Positions 1 to 4,961 of a stretch of DNA of 8,081 nucleotides are shown one piece after another. The first letter of the stretch is position 1. Every line of letters starts with the position of its first letter. The translations under genes and the position numbers were made by a program. Source of the stretch: Candidatus Omnitrophota bacterium (GTDB lineage Bacteria; Omnitrophota; Gorgyraeia; B26-G9); the NCBI GenBank assembly GCA_018399295.1, contig JAGYOO010000050.1, positions 1 through 8,081 on the forward strand. Direction: 5' to 3'. A model generated the notes under the pieces. The model had not been told where the DNA came from. It worked only from the letters and a program-made list of their open reading frames with translations, and did not search any database.

Positions 1-1
1 A

Positions 2-202
2 AAGAAAAAGGCCGCGAAGAAGCCGGTGAAAAAGGCCGCGAAGAAGCCGGTGAAAAAGGCCGCGAAGAAACCGGTAAAGAAGGTGGCGAAGAAGCCGGCG
101 AAAAAGGCTGCAAAGAAACCGGTAAAGAAGGCTGTAAAGGCACCGGCAAAGAAGACGACCGCGAAGAAGCCGGCGAAGAAGGTTGTAAAGAAGAAAAAGT
201 AA
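2..202 (+). CDS. Histone H1-like lysine/alanine/proline-rich protein, C-terminal end (5' partial)
   Basis: The reading frame is open from the left edge and stops with TAA at 200-202, giving 66 visible residues. They are almost only Lys, Ala, Pro and Val, in octads of the form KKPVKKAA. The octads recur every 24 bp at 17-40, 41-64, 65-88, 89-112 and 113-136, and the first two are identical at DNA level. The sequence degrades towards the end and closes in KKVVKKKK. Such tails are known from bacterial histone H1-like proteins (chlamydial Hc1/Hc2 type, AlgP type) and from HU proteins with a basic extension, where they bind DNA non-specifically and compact the nucleoid. The N-terminal part that would separate these options lies outside the window, so only the tail type is certain. 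Frame choice rests on this composition: the other open frame would give an unlikely Glu/Gly/Lys repeat. Confidence 0.75.
   Translation, partial: KKKAAKKPVKKAAKKPVKKAAKKPVKKVAKKPAKKAAKKPVKKAVKAPAKKTTAKKPAKKVVKKKK
5..136 (+). repeat. 24-bp tandem coding repeat (KKPVKKAA octads)
   Basis: A half unit at 5-16 is followed by five 24-bp units. Units 17-40 and 41-64 are identical, and those at 65-88, 89-112 and 113-136 diverge by several substitutions. The repeat keeps the reading frame and lies wholly within the histone H1-like tail. The perfect pair suggests recent expansion by slippage or unequal recombination, so copy number may vary between strains. Confidence 0.85.
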
Positions 203-227
203 GACAATAGATAAGGTTGTCTTATTT
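197..227 (+). terminator. Hairpin over the stop codon of the histone-like gene, possible terminator
   Basis: AAGTAAGACAA (197-207) pairs with TTGTCTTATTT (217-227) across a 9-nt loop: 11 pairs with one G-U wobble. The TAA stop codon (200-202) is inside the 5' arm. The 3' arm ends in TTATTT but no long T-run follows and the stem is AT-rich, so it would be a weak intrinsic terminator or an mRNA 3'-end stabiliser. Confidence 0.45.
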
Positions 228-353
228 GAGGAATCCAGTCTGATCCCAGGTTTAGCCGACAAGGACGTCAACTAACGACCCAAAGGCAGGGAAGTCGAAA
301 ACGTGCGGGCTGCAAAGACTCTGATCCGACCCTGCCTTTGGGAGGGGATCCTC
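228..353 (+). ncRNA. Candidate structured RNA or leader element upstream of dodecin, class unknown
   Basis: No protein is evident here, but the complementarity is strong and nested. The outer stem is GAGGAATCC (228-236) with GGATCCTC (346-353), with one bulged A. The main stem is CCCAAAGGCAGGG (279-291) with CCCTGCCTTTGGG (330-342), 13 perfect pairs enclosing a 38-nt loop. That loop can pair again: AGTC (293-296) with GACT (317-320), and TGC (304-306) with GCA (312-314). Between the outer and main stems a small hairpin forms from TTAG/CTAA (252-255/272-275) and GAC/GTC (258-260/267-269). No T-run follows, so this is not a simple terminator. I do not recognise tmRNA, SRP RNA, RNase P RNA or a known riboswitch. 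It could be a free small RNA or a cis element of the dodecin mRNA. Confidence 0.45.
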
Positions 354-382
354 TCCTTCCAGAATATACCAATTATTTCATT

Positions 383-388
383 TATAAT
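383..388 (+). promoter_or_regulatory. Possible -10 box (TATAAT) for the dodecin gene
   Basis: A perfect TATAAT lies in an AT-rich stretch 72 nt before the dodecin start codon. There is no good -35 at normal spacing (TTCCAG at 357-362 is 20 nt away) and no extended -10 TG. If it is used, transcription would start near 395, so the structured element at 228-353 would not be part of the dodecin mRNA. Confidence 0.35.
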
Positions 389-448
389 ACCGCAGTTTTT
401 ATTGCTCAACTTTGTTTCCCCACTGTTCAAAATATCTCTATCAAAGAC

Positions 449-454
449 AGGAGG
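449..454 (+). promoter_or_regulatory. Shine-Dalgarno that fixes the dodecin start
   Basis: AGGAGG sits 5 nt before the ATG at 460. The frame is also open from an ATG at 412, but that start has no ribosome-binding site and would add 16 residues unlike any dodecin. Confidence 0.8.
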
Positions 455-459
455 AATAT

Positions 460-687
460 ATGCTTAGGATGCTGGAGGTGATCGGAACCTCTGAGGCGGG
501 TTTTTCCGAGGCGGTTAAAGAAGCAGTCGAGAGGATTATAGCTTCGGGTGAAAGGATTCATTTCTTTGAAGTGGTAGAGCAGCGCGGAGCCGTGGGAAAA
601 GAAGGTCTGCGTGAATTTCAGGTTAAATTAAAAATCGCGATAGAAGAAAAAAGTACTGGTTCCGTAAGACCGGAAGAACAGCAGTAA
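460..687 (+). CDS. Dodecin family protein (small flavin/CoA-binding protein)
   Basis: The 75-residue product matches the dodecin pattern: an N-terminal strand LEVIGTS (residues 5-11), one helix with SEAVKEAVERII (16-27), then strands containing FFEVVEQRGAVG (35-46) and EFQVKLKIAIE (52-62). Dodecins assemble into hollow dodecamers and store or buffer flavins; some also bind coenzyme A. Length fits the family (about 65-75 aa), with a short polar C-terminal tail. The position that is normally Trp in the strand before EVxE, which stacks on the isoalloxazine ring, is Phe35 here, so flavin binding may be weak or the ligand different. The start at 460 is chosen for its AGGAGG. The gene appears monocistronic, with 95 nt before the next gene. 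Confidence 0.9.
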   Translation: MLRMLEVIGTSEAGFSEAVKEAVERIIASGERIHFFEVVEQRGAVGKEGLREFQVKLKIAIEEKSTGSVRPEEQQ

Positions 688-690
688 ACC

Positions 691-710
691 CGGATAACCT
701 TTGTTGTCCG
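691..710 (+). terminator. Short hairpin downstream of dodecin, weak terminator candidate
   Basis: CGGATAAC (691-698) pairs with GTTGTCCG (703-710) across a CTTT loop: 8 pairs, one G-U wobble. It starts 4 nt after the dodecin stop codon. It is followed by AAAAAATTTA rather than a T-run, so it is not a textbook intrinsic terminator. A competing pairing, CCCGG (689-693) with CCGGG (723-727), would exclude it. Confidence 0.3.
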
Positions 711-782
711 AAAAAATTTAAGCCGGGATTTATTATGAGAGAATATCTTTTCTTCGTTAAGAATCCTATCTGATTAAGAGTC

Positions 783-1469
783 ATGAAAAAATCTTATAGG
801 ATAATATACCAGGACGAAGCATTGCTGGCTGTAGATAAGCCGGACGGTTTGCTTGTTGTTCCGGCCCCAAGGCAGGTAAAGAGAGATCTTACCCGAATAT
901 TAAATGATGAATTAATGTCGGAAGGGGGAAAGGTCTATCCTTGTCATCGGCTGGATAAAGAGACAAGCGGTGTAGTGCTGTTTGCCAGGGGTAAGTCAGG
1001 TCAGAAGAAAGTCATGGATGAGTTCCGGGCCCGGCAGGTTAAAAAACTCTATATCGGTTTTGTCCGGGGCCGATTCGGTCCGGCCGGGAAGCTTACTACC
1101 CCGGTCGCTCCGGCCTGGCCTTATTCCGGCCGCGGCGCGGCTAAACCTGCCTTGACCCGCTTTCATGCTTTGTATCAGAGTTCCGGCTTCAGCGTTGTTT
1201 TGTTTGAGCCTGTGACCGGCAGGACAAACCAGATCAGGCTTCAGGTAGGCGAGGCTGGCCACCCGCTGCTGGGAGAGCGCCGGTTCGCCAGGGGGAAAGA
1301 TTGGCCGATTAAATTCCGCCGCGCTGCTTTGCACGCGCTTTATCTCGAAATCAGACATCCGCTGACCAATAAAATAATAAGTTTCCGGACCGCGCTGCCG
1401 CGGGACATGGAACTGTTTCTTGCGGAACGAGGACTAACGGATAAGGTTGATCTGAAGTGGAAGATGTAA
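783..1469 (+). CDS. RluA-family pseudouridine synthase
   Basis: The 228-residue protein should convert specific uridines in rRNA or tRNA to pseudouridine in the cytoplasm. It opens with IIYQDEALLAVDKPDGLLVVP (split here as IIYQDEALLAV, residues 7-17, and DKPDGLLVVP, 18-27), the usual first motif of the family. The catalytic motif HRLDKETSG follows at 55-63, with Asp58 as the predicted nucleophile. The later RTNQIRLQV motif (near 147-155) and the segment GHPLLGERRF (159-168) are also typical. There is no S4 RNA-binding domain. The length is close to single-domain RluA or TruC and shorter than RluC/RluD, so the target cannot be assigned: RluA-like (23S/tRNA) or TruC-like activity are both possible. 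The ribosome-binding site is weak (AAGAG at 776-780, very close to the ATG), but this start gives the expected N terminus. Confidence 0.92.
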   Translation: MKKSYRIIYQDEALLAVDKPDGLLVVPAPRQVKRDLTRILNDELMSEGGKVYPCHRLDKETSGVVLFARGKSGQKKVMDEFRARQVKKLYIGFVRGRFGPAGKLTTPVAPAWPYSGRGAAKPALTRFHALYQSSGFSVVLFEPVTGRTNQIRLQVGEAGHPLLGERRFARGKDWPIKFRRAALHALYLEIRHPLTNKIISFRTALPRDMELFLAERGLTDKVDLKWKM

Positions 1470-1496
1470 CTATCCGAAATGATTTAAGTTGGTTAA

Positions 1497-1525
1497 TTGT
1501 TAAAAGCAGACTTATATGCTAAAAT
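1497..1525 (+). promoter_or_regulatory. Sigma-70-type promoter candidate ahead of uppP
   Basis: TTGTTA (1497-1502) and TAAAAT (1520-1525) are 17 nt apart, with TGC directly before the -10 (extended -10). Transcription would begin near 1532, only a few bases before the ATG at 1537, giving a nearly leaderless mRNA without its Shine-Dalgarno. Either uppP is expressed leaderless or the match is fortuitous in AT-rich DNA. Confidence 0.4.
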
Positions 1526-1536
1526 CAGGGTATATT

Positions 1537-2343
1537 ATGAAATACCTTCTCCTTTCTCTTCTTCAGGGAATTACGGAATTTATCCCGGTGTCCAGCTCCG
1601 GGCATCTTGTCTTTTTTCAGAATGTGTTCGGTATTACCGAACCGATGCTGAGTTTTGATATTCTGCTTCACGTCGCTACTGCTCTGGCGGTTATAATTTT
1701 CCTTCGCCAGGAGATTAAGGCGATTCTTCGAAGTCTTCTGCGGGTGTTTTTCCCGTTTAATGTCGAAAGAGTAAGACGCGGATTTAAAGAAGATCCTGAA
1801 GTTCGTCTGGCGTTTTTTATCCTGATATCCATGGTGCCGGCGGCTTTTGTCGGGATAGTTTTAAAGGATCTGCTTGAGGGGTTGTTTAAAACTCCGGTTT
1901 TGGTAAGCATCGGTTTTTTTGTTACCGGAACGGTTCTTTATCTAACCCGGTTTTTCCTCCATCCGAAATCGGTTCGGAAGCTGGGTCTGTTTCATGCCTT
2001 GCTGATCGGAATCGCTCAGGCCGCGGCAATCGTTCCCGGAATCTCCCGTTCCGGATCGACTATTGCCGCGGGGATGTTCAGCGGAATTGAACGCAATGCG
2101 GCTGCCCGATATTCCTTTCTTCTCGCGGTTCCGACAATCCTTGGTGCGGCGATACTTGATATGCCGGAAGCGGCTATGCCTCAGGTTTCTCCGGTAATTC
2201 TGACCGGTTCGCTTATCATCGCTTTCATCAGCGGATATGCCGCGCTGACTATTCTGGCTCGAATGATAAGTAGCGCCAGGTTCCATTACTTTTCGTACTA
2301 CTGTTGGATAATGGGAATTGTGAGTTTGATCTTCGCAAGATAA
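1537..2343 (+). CDS. uppP: Undecaprenyl-diphosphate phosphatase UppP (BacA)
   Basis: This integral membrane enzyme removes a phosphate from undecaprenyl diphosphate to regenerate the lipid carrier for peptidoglycan and other envelope polymers; overproduction is known to give bacitracin resistance. Both family signatures are present: QGITEFIPVSSSGHL (residues 10-24), with Gln10, Glu14 and His23 in the active-site region, and PGISRSGST (167-175), with Arg171. Hydrophobic segments recur through the protein, as expected for a multi-pass fold. The length of 268 aa is normal (E. coli 273). I prefer the ATG at 1537, with CAGGG 6 nt upstream, over an in-frame ATG at 1516, which has no ribosome-binding site and would place seven extra residues before the usual N terminus. 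It ends 14 nt before glgC, suggesting co-transcription. Confidence 0.95.
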   Translation: MKYLLLSLLQGITEFIPVSSSGHLVFFQNVFGITEPMLSFDILLHVATALAVIIFLRQEIKAILRSLLRVFFPFNVERVRRGFKEDPEVRLAFFILISMVPAAFVGIVLKDLLEGLFKTPVLVSIGFFVTGTVLYLTRFFLHPKSVRKLGLFHALLIGIAQAAAIVPGISRSGSTIAAGMFSGIERNAAARYSFLLAVPTILGAAILDMPEAAMPQVSPVILTGSLIIAFISGYAALTILARMISSARFHYFSYYCWIMGIVSLIFAR

Positions 2344-2347
2344 TTAT

Positions 2348-2352
2348 AGGAG
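2348..2352 (+). promoter_or_regulatory. Shine-Dalgarno that fixes the glgC start
   Basis: AGGAG lies 5 nt before the ATG at 2358. An in-frame ATG at 2304 lies inside uppP, lacks a comparable site and would add 18 residues not found in GlgC. Confidence 0.8.
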
Positions 2353-2357
2353 AAAGT

Positions 2358-3602
2358 ATGCTTAAAGACTGTCTGGTTCTTATCCTGGGAGGCGGACGCG
2401 GAACCCGCCTGTTCCCTCTCACGGCTGAACGGAGCAAACCGGCGATCGGTTTCGCGGGAAAATACAGGTTGATCGATATTCCGGTTTCCAATTGCGTCAA
2501 TTCCGGGTTTAATAAAATATTCGTGATAACCCAGTTTCTATCCGCGAGTTTGCATGCCCATATTCTGCACTCCTACCGGTTCGACAATTTTTCGCAGGGC
2601 TTTGTCGAGATCCTTTCCGCTGAGCAGAGCCACAAGCAGTCCCGCTGGTTCGAAGGGACCGCGGATGCGGTCCGGGCTATCCGGCGGCATCTGCGCTACA
2701 TGCCTCAGCAGCATATCCTGATACTGTCGGGCGACCATCTGTATAAAATGGATTACCGGAAGATGCTGGAATTTCATCTGAAGAAGAAGGCAGAAGTAAG
2801 TATCGCCTCGGTGTTTGTCGATGCCGCGGAGGCCTCCCGGATGGGAGTTCTGGCTTGTGATTCCACGGACAGGATCAAAAAGGTTATTGAAAAGCCGGAT
2901 AACCCGCGGCGGCTGAAGGTGAGCCCAATACTGCAGAAAAAGGGAGAAGATAACTATCTGGCTTCAATGGGTATTTATCTGTTTAACAAGCAGGTTCTGT
3001 TCGACATCCTGGATGAGAGCGACGGGGCCGATTTCGGCAAAAATATTCTTCCTCAACTTATCCGGAAACGGAGTAAGGTATACTCATATTATTTTAAGGG
3101 ATACTGGCGTGATATCGGAACTGTCAGCAGTTATTATGAAGAGAGTCTGAATATGCTGAAGGAAAAGCCGTTGTATAACGTTTTTGACCAGAACTGGCCG
3201 TTGTTTACCCGTGCGCGTTTTCTTCCGCCCAGCCGGATCATTGATTCTCAGATCAATAGTTCAGTGATCGCTGACGGCTGTTTTCTCAAGCGCTGCCATC
3301 TGGATAATTCCGTGGTCGGCTTGCGCAGTACAATTCAGGATAAGACGCAAATCCGCGACAGCGTGATCATGGGAAACGATTATTACGAAGGGCTTTCTTC
3401 CGGAAAAGCGATCCGGCCGCGGATCGGTAAAGGCGTGACTATAGAGCGGGCGATCATTGACAAGAACGTTACTATCGGGGACCATTGCCGGCTGACAGAT
3501 AAGCGCGGTTTTCCGGACTCTGACAATGATATTTACTGTATCCGTGACGGGATTACGATCATTCGGCGCGCGGTCGAACTTCCGCCCCATACGGTGATTT
3601 AA
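2358..3602 (+). CDS. glgC: Glucose-1-phosphate adenylyltransferase (ADP-glucose pyrophosphorylase) GlgC
   Basis: The enzyme makes ADP-glucose and pyrophosphate from ATP and glucose 1-phosphate, the committed step of bacterial glycogen synthesis. The nucleotidyltransferase domain carries GGGRGTRLFPLT (residues 11-22), RLIDIPVSNCVNSG (37-50), WFEGTADAVR (97-106), LSGDHLYKMDY (123-133, with metal-binding Asp126), the sugar-phosphate motif IEKP (177-180, Lys179) and YWRDIGT (249-255). The C-terminal part, from about 290, is a left-handed beta-helix with SVVGLRS (318-324) and RAIIDKN (364-370). By memory this part resembles cyanobacterial and plant enzymes more than E. coli GlgC. The first activator Lys of those enzymes corresponds to Lys369; the second, near the C terminus, appears to be Arg404. 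The length of 414 aa is normal. It follows uppP by 14 nt. No glycogen synthase or branching enzyme is in the window. Confidence 0.95.
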   Translation: MLKDCLVLILGGGRGTRLFPLTAERSKPAIGFAGKYRLIDIPVSNCVNSGFNKIFVITQFLSASLHAHILHSYRFDNFSQGFVEILSAEQSHKQSRWFEGTADAVRAIRRHLRYMPQQHILILSGDHLYKMDYRKMLEFHLKKKAEVSIASVFVDAAEASRMGVLACDSTDRIKKVIEKPDNPRRLKVSPILQKKGEDNYLASMGIYLFNKQVLFDILDESDGADFGKNILPQLIRKRSKVYSYYFKGYWRDIGTVSSYYEESLNMLKEKPLYNVFDQNWPLFTRARFLPPSRIIDSQINSSVIADGCFLKRCHLDNSVVGLRSTIQDKTQIRDSVIMGNDYYEGLSSGKAIRPRIGKGVTIERAIIDKNVTIGDHCRLTDKRGFPDSDNDIYCIRDGITIIRRAVELPPHTVI

Positions 3603-3632
3603 ACATAAGATTGGTTTTTGGGAAAAAAGTTC

Positions 3633-3637
3633 GGAGG
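3633..3637 (+). promoter_or_regulatory. Shine-Dalgarno that fixes the start of the 71-aa orphan
   Basis: GGAGG is 6 nt before the ATG at 3644. The frame is also open from an ATG at 3611 without a ribosome-binding site, so the shorter product is preferred. Confidence 0.75.
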
Positions 3638-3643
3638 TGTTTA

Positions 3644-3859
3644 ATGGAAAAGGCTTCGCGAATTTCGACCGGCGCGGTAAAGATTTTTAAAATCGCCAAT
3701 CGGCGGGGGTACGCCGCGCTCTGCCGGAACAATCTGACTGAGGGATCGACCCCATTACAGGCCTACGAGCGAATGCGTAAGGCCCTAAAACGTTGCGGTG
3801 GTGAGTTGCCGGATATCAGTCGGGAGCTTGCCGAACGTCTGGTGCGGGCCCGGGTTTAA
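3644..3859 (+). CDS. Small basic protein of unknown function (71 aa)
   Basis: I do not recognise this family. The product is basic (many Arg and Lys) and soluble, with no signal peptide or membrane segment. It looks largely helical: a segment near residues 8-27 (STGAVKIFKIANRRGYAALC), a Gly/Thr/Pro-containing turn (ENL-like NLTEGSTPLQ, 30-39), a helix AYERMRKALKR (40-50) and a C-terminal helix SRELAERLVRARV (59-71). Only two Cys are present (27 and 51) and no zinc-binding pattern is evident. The good ribosome-binding site, codon use like its neighbours and a clean stop support a real gene. It lies 41 nt after glgC and could be read through from it. A nucleic-acid-binding or adaptor role is conceivable from charge alone, but this is a guess. 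Confidence 0.65.
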   Translation: MEKASRISTGAVKIFKIANRRGYAALCRNNLTEGSTPLQAYERMRKALKRCGGELPDISRELAERLVRARV

Positions 3860-3900
3860 ACAGCAGGAAATCGGACAGGAGAAAACGGGAAAGACCTCTG

Positions 3901-3928
3901 TTGAAAGGTTTCTTGATATGTTTATATA
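3901..3928 (+). promoter_or_regulatory. Promoter candidate ahead of the Pmp3-type gene
   Basis: TTGAAA (3901-3906) and TATATA (3923-3928) are 16 nt apart. Transcription would start around 3935, keeping the GGAGG but removing the 5' arm of the hairpin at 3918-3953. Promoter use here and hairpin control are therefore alternatives unless transcription also arrives from upstream. Confidence 0.4.
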
Positions 3929-3953
3929 TCCCTAAAGGAGGATATATGGACAT
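3918..3953 (+). promoter_or_regulatory. Hairpin sequestering the ribosome-binding site and AUG of the Pmp3-type gene
   Basis: ATGTTTATATATCC (3918-3931) pairs along its whole length with GGATATATGGACAT (3940-3953): 14 pairs, two of them G-U, with an 8-nt loop CTAAAGGA. The loop holds most of the ribosome-binding site AAAGGAGG (3934-3941), whose last GG is in the stem, and the AUG (3946-3948) is fully paired. The mostly A-U stem could melt with temperature or be opened by ribosomes or a factor, as in RNA thermometers. It requires a transcript starting before 3918. Confidence 0.45.
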
Positions 3954-4116
3954 TATACGCGTAATCCTTACGATTATTCTTCCGCCTCTGGTTGTTTTTC
4001 TTCAGGTTGGCCTTGGATTCCATTTTTGGCTTAACATTCTGCTTACGTTGTTAGGATATGTTCCCGGTAGTATTCACGGGGTCTGGATAATCGCTACTCG
4101 ACCCCAGCATGCCTGA
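3946..4116 (+). CDS. Pmp3/YqaE (UPF0057) family small membrane protein
   Basis: This 56-residue hydrophobic peptide has two predicted membrane helices, about residues 4-22 and 27-50, joined by a short loop at GLGFHFW (22-28). The features ILPPLVVFLQVG (11-22), LLTLLGYVPGSIHGVW (32-47) and a short polar tail match the Pmp3/YqaE family of stress-induced proteins found in bacteria, fungi and plants. Known members affect membrane potential and salt or cold tolerance, and bacterial ones are often envelope-stress induced, but the biochemical activity is not settled. The ATG at 3946, with AAAGGAGG 4 nt upstream, is preferred to an ATG at 3901-frame extension that would add 15 residues absent from the family. 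It stands alone, with 86 nt before it and 100 nt after it. Confidence 0.9.
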   Translation: MDIIRVILTIILPPLVVFLQVGLGFHFWLNILLTLLGYVPGSIHGVWIIATRPQHA

Positions 4117-4131
4117 AAAGTTTTTTTAATC

Positions 4132-4161
4132 TTGTCATACTGACCTTCCTTGTGATAGGAT
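4132..4161 (+). promoter_or_regulatory. Promoter candidate for the 221-aa protein
   Basis: TTGTCA (4132-4137, one mismatch to consensus) and TAGGAT (4156-4161, two mismatches) are 18 nt apart. The start would lie near 4168, about 50 nt before the ATG at 4217. The -10 forms one arm of the palindrome at 4155-4170. Confidence 0.5.
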
Positions 4162-4170
4162 AAATCCTAT
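4155..4170 (+). promoter_or_regulatory. Palindrome overlapping the -10: possible operator or short hairpin
   Basis: ATAGGAT (4155-4161), two A residues, then ATCCTAT (4164-4170) form a perfect dyad. On DNA it covers the -10 and start region, where a dimeric regulator could block RNA polymerase. In RNA it would be a 6-bp stem with a TAAA loop followed by ATTTTTAAAG, so it could also be a weak terminator for the preceding gene. Confidence 0.4.
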
Positions 4171-4216
4171 ATTTTTAAAGCTCCAGTTCTTCTTAACAAC
4201 AACACAGGAAATTTAT

Positions 4217-4882
4217 ATGTCTAATAATTCCAGTTCTTTGGATAGATTTGATGACCGGATGAAGGCGGTTGAGACCGGTAGTTTTCGTTATGATATCCTC
4301 CGCTGCGCCAAGAATTTCAAGTCTTCCTGGCTTGATTTGGGGAGATTCCTGACTGCTGTTAAAAAAGATCGGATGTTTCGGGACTGGGGATACCTGAGTT
4401 TTGAGGCTTATTGCGTTAAAGAGGTCGGAATTCGTAAGGCTACCGGTGACAAGTTGTTACGTTCCTATTTTTTTATGGAGAGGGAGGAGCCGGGGTATCT
4501 TAAGCCGGAACATCTGGACAATGCCGAGGCGCCTCAGGTGCCCTCCTTCGAGACCGTGGATACGCTGCGCAAGGTAAAAGAGAATAAGGAATTTAGTATC
4601 TCTGACTATCAGAATCTCAAGAAACAGGTATTTGAGGAGGGAAGGGATGAAAAACAGATAAAGGATGCCTATCGGGCCTTGCTCAAGAATGTCCGGGAGG
4701 AAGACCCTGAAGAGGCTCGGGCCGAGCGGCGGCGGCAGCATATCGGCCGGATGCTGAGTTATCTTCGTACCGTAAAGCGGGAATTGGAGAGCAGTAAACT
4801 TTTGCCCGGTCCGATTCTGGAAGATGTTGATAAGATAATCGAACGGATTCAATCTGAGCTTGTTGAAGTGCCCCAGCAATGA
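4217..4882 (+). CDS. Uncharacterised helical protein (221 aa)
   Basis: I cannot name the family. It is soluble and charged, without a signal peptide or membrane helix. The N-terminal half has a distinctive block: FKSSWLDLGRFLTAVKKDR (residues 34-52), FRDWGYLSFEAYCVKEVGIR (54-73), then KATGDKLLRSYFFMEREEP (74-92). The spacing suggests two or three helices, possibly of helix-turn-helix type, as in plasmid and phage proteins that contain WGY-SFEAYC-like helices. A linker with PxxPSFETVDTLRKVKENKE (107-126 region) follows. The C-terminal half (about 135-217) is almost continuous charged helix and may form a coiled coil; it includes EEARAERRRQHIGRML (165-180). AGGA stands 7 nt before the ATG. It has its own promoter-like sequence and seems monocistronic. 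A DNA-binding or structural role is inference only. Confidence 0.8.
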   Translation: MSNNSSSLDRFDDRMKAVETGSFRYDILRCAKNFKSSWLDLGRFLTAVKKDRMFRDWGYLSFEAYCVKEVGIRKATGDKLLRSYFFMEREEPGYLKPEHLDNAEAPQVPSFETVDTLRKVKENKEFSISDYQNLKKQVFEEGRDEKQIKDAYRALLKNVREEDPEEARAERRRQHIGRMLSYLRTVKRELESSKLLPGPILEDVDKIIERIQSELVEVPQQ

Positions 4883-4902
4883 TTTAAATGCCTTGAAATT
4901 AT

Positions 4903-4931
4903 TTGACTTAATGTCTTGGGTAAGGTATTCT
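4903..4931 (+). promoter_or_regulatory. Sigma-70-type promoter for mgtE-rlmB
   Basis: TTGACT (4903-4908) and TATTCT (4926-4931) are separated by 17 nt, with AT-rich DNA after the -10. Transcription would begin near 4938, leaving a leader of about 24 nt to the ATG at 4962 or 48 nt to the one at 4986. That is too short for an M-box Mg2+ riboswitch. Confidence 0.6.
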
Positions 4932-4961
4932 TTAATTAAATAAACTCGTCTGGTGTAACTA

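Noticed and set aside
5..136. Regular repeats as a possible CRISPR array
   Set aside because: The 24-bp units are contiguous without unique spacers and encode an in-frame peptide repeat.
1..210. A second open frame through the repeat giving a Glu/Gly/Lys-rich peptide ending at TAG 208-210
   Set aside because: It is open only because the repeat unit is a multiple of three. The Lys/Ala/Pro frame matches a known protein type and has its own stop and hairpin.
228..353. FMN riboswitch, cobalamin riboswitch, tmRNA or SRP RNA as the identity of the structured element
   Set aside because: None of their conserved core strings is visible, and there is no CCA end or tetraloop signature.
689..727. Attenuator-like switch between the 691-710 hairpin and the CCCGG/CCGGG pairing
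   Set aside because: Both folds are weak, and there is no T-run or leader peptide to suggest attenuation.
4078..4127. Terminator for the Pmp3 gene: GGGGTC (4078-4083) with GACCCC (4100-4105) and the T-run at 4121-4127
   Set aside because: The 6-bp stem has a 16-nt loop, lies in the coding sequence and is separated from the T-run by 15 nt, so the parts do not form a normal terminator.
4932..4961. M-box Mg2+ riboswitch ahead of mgtE
   Set aside because: The leader from the likely start near 4938 is 24-48 nt, far too short, and shows no matching helices.
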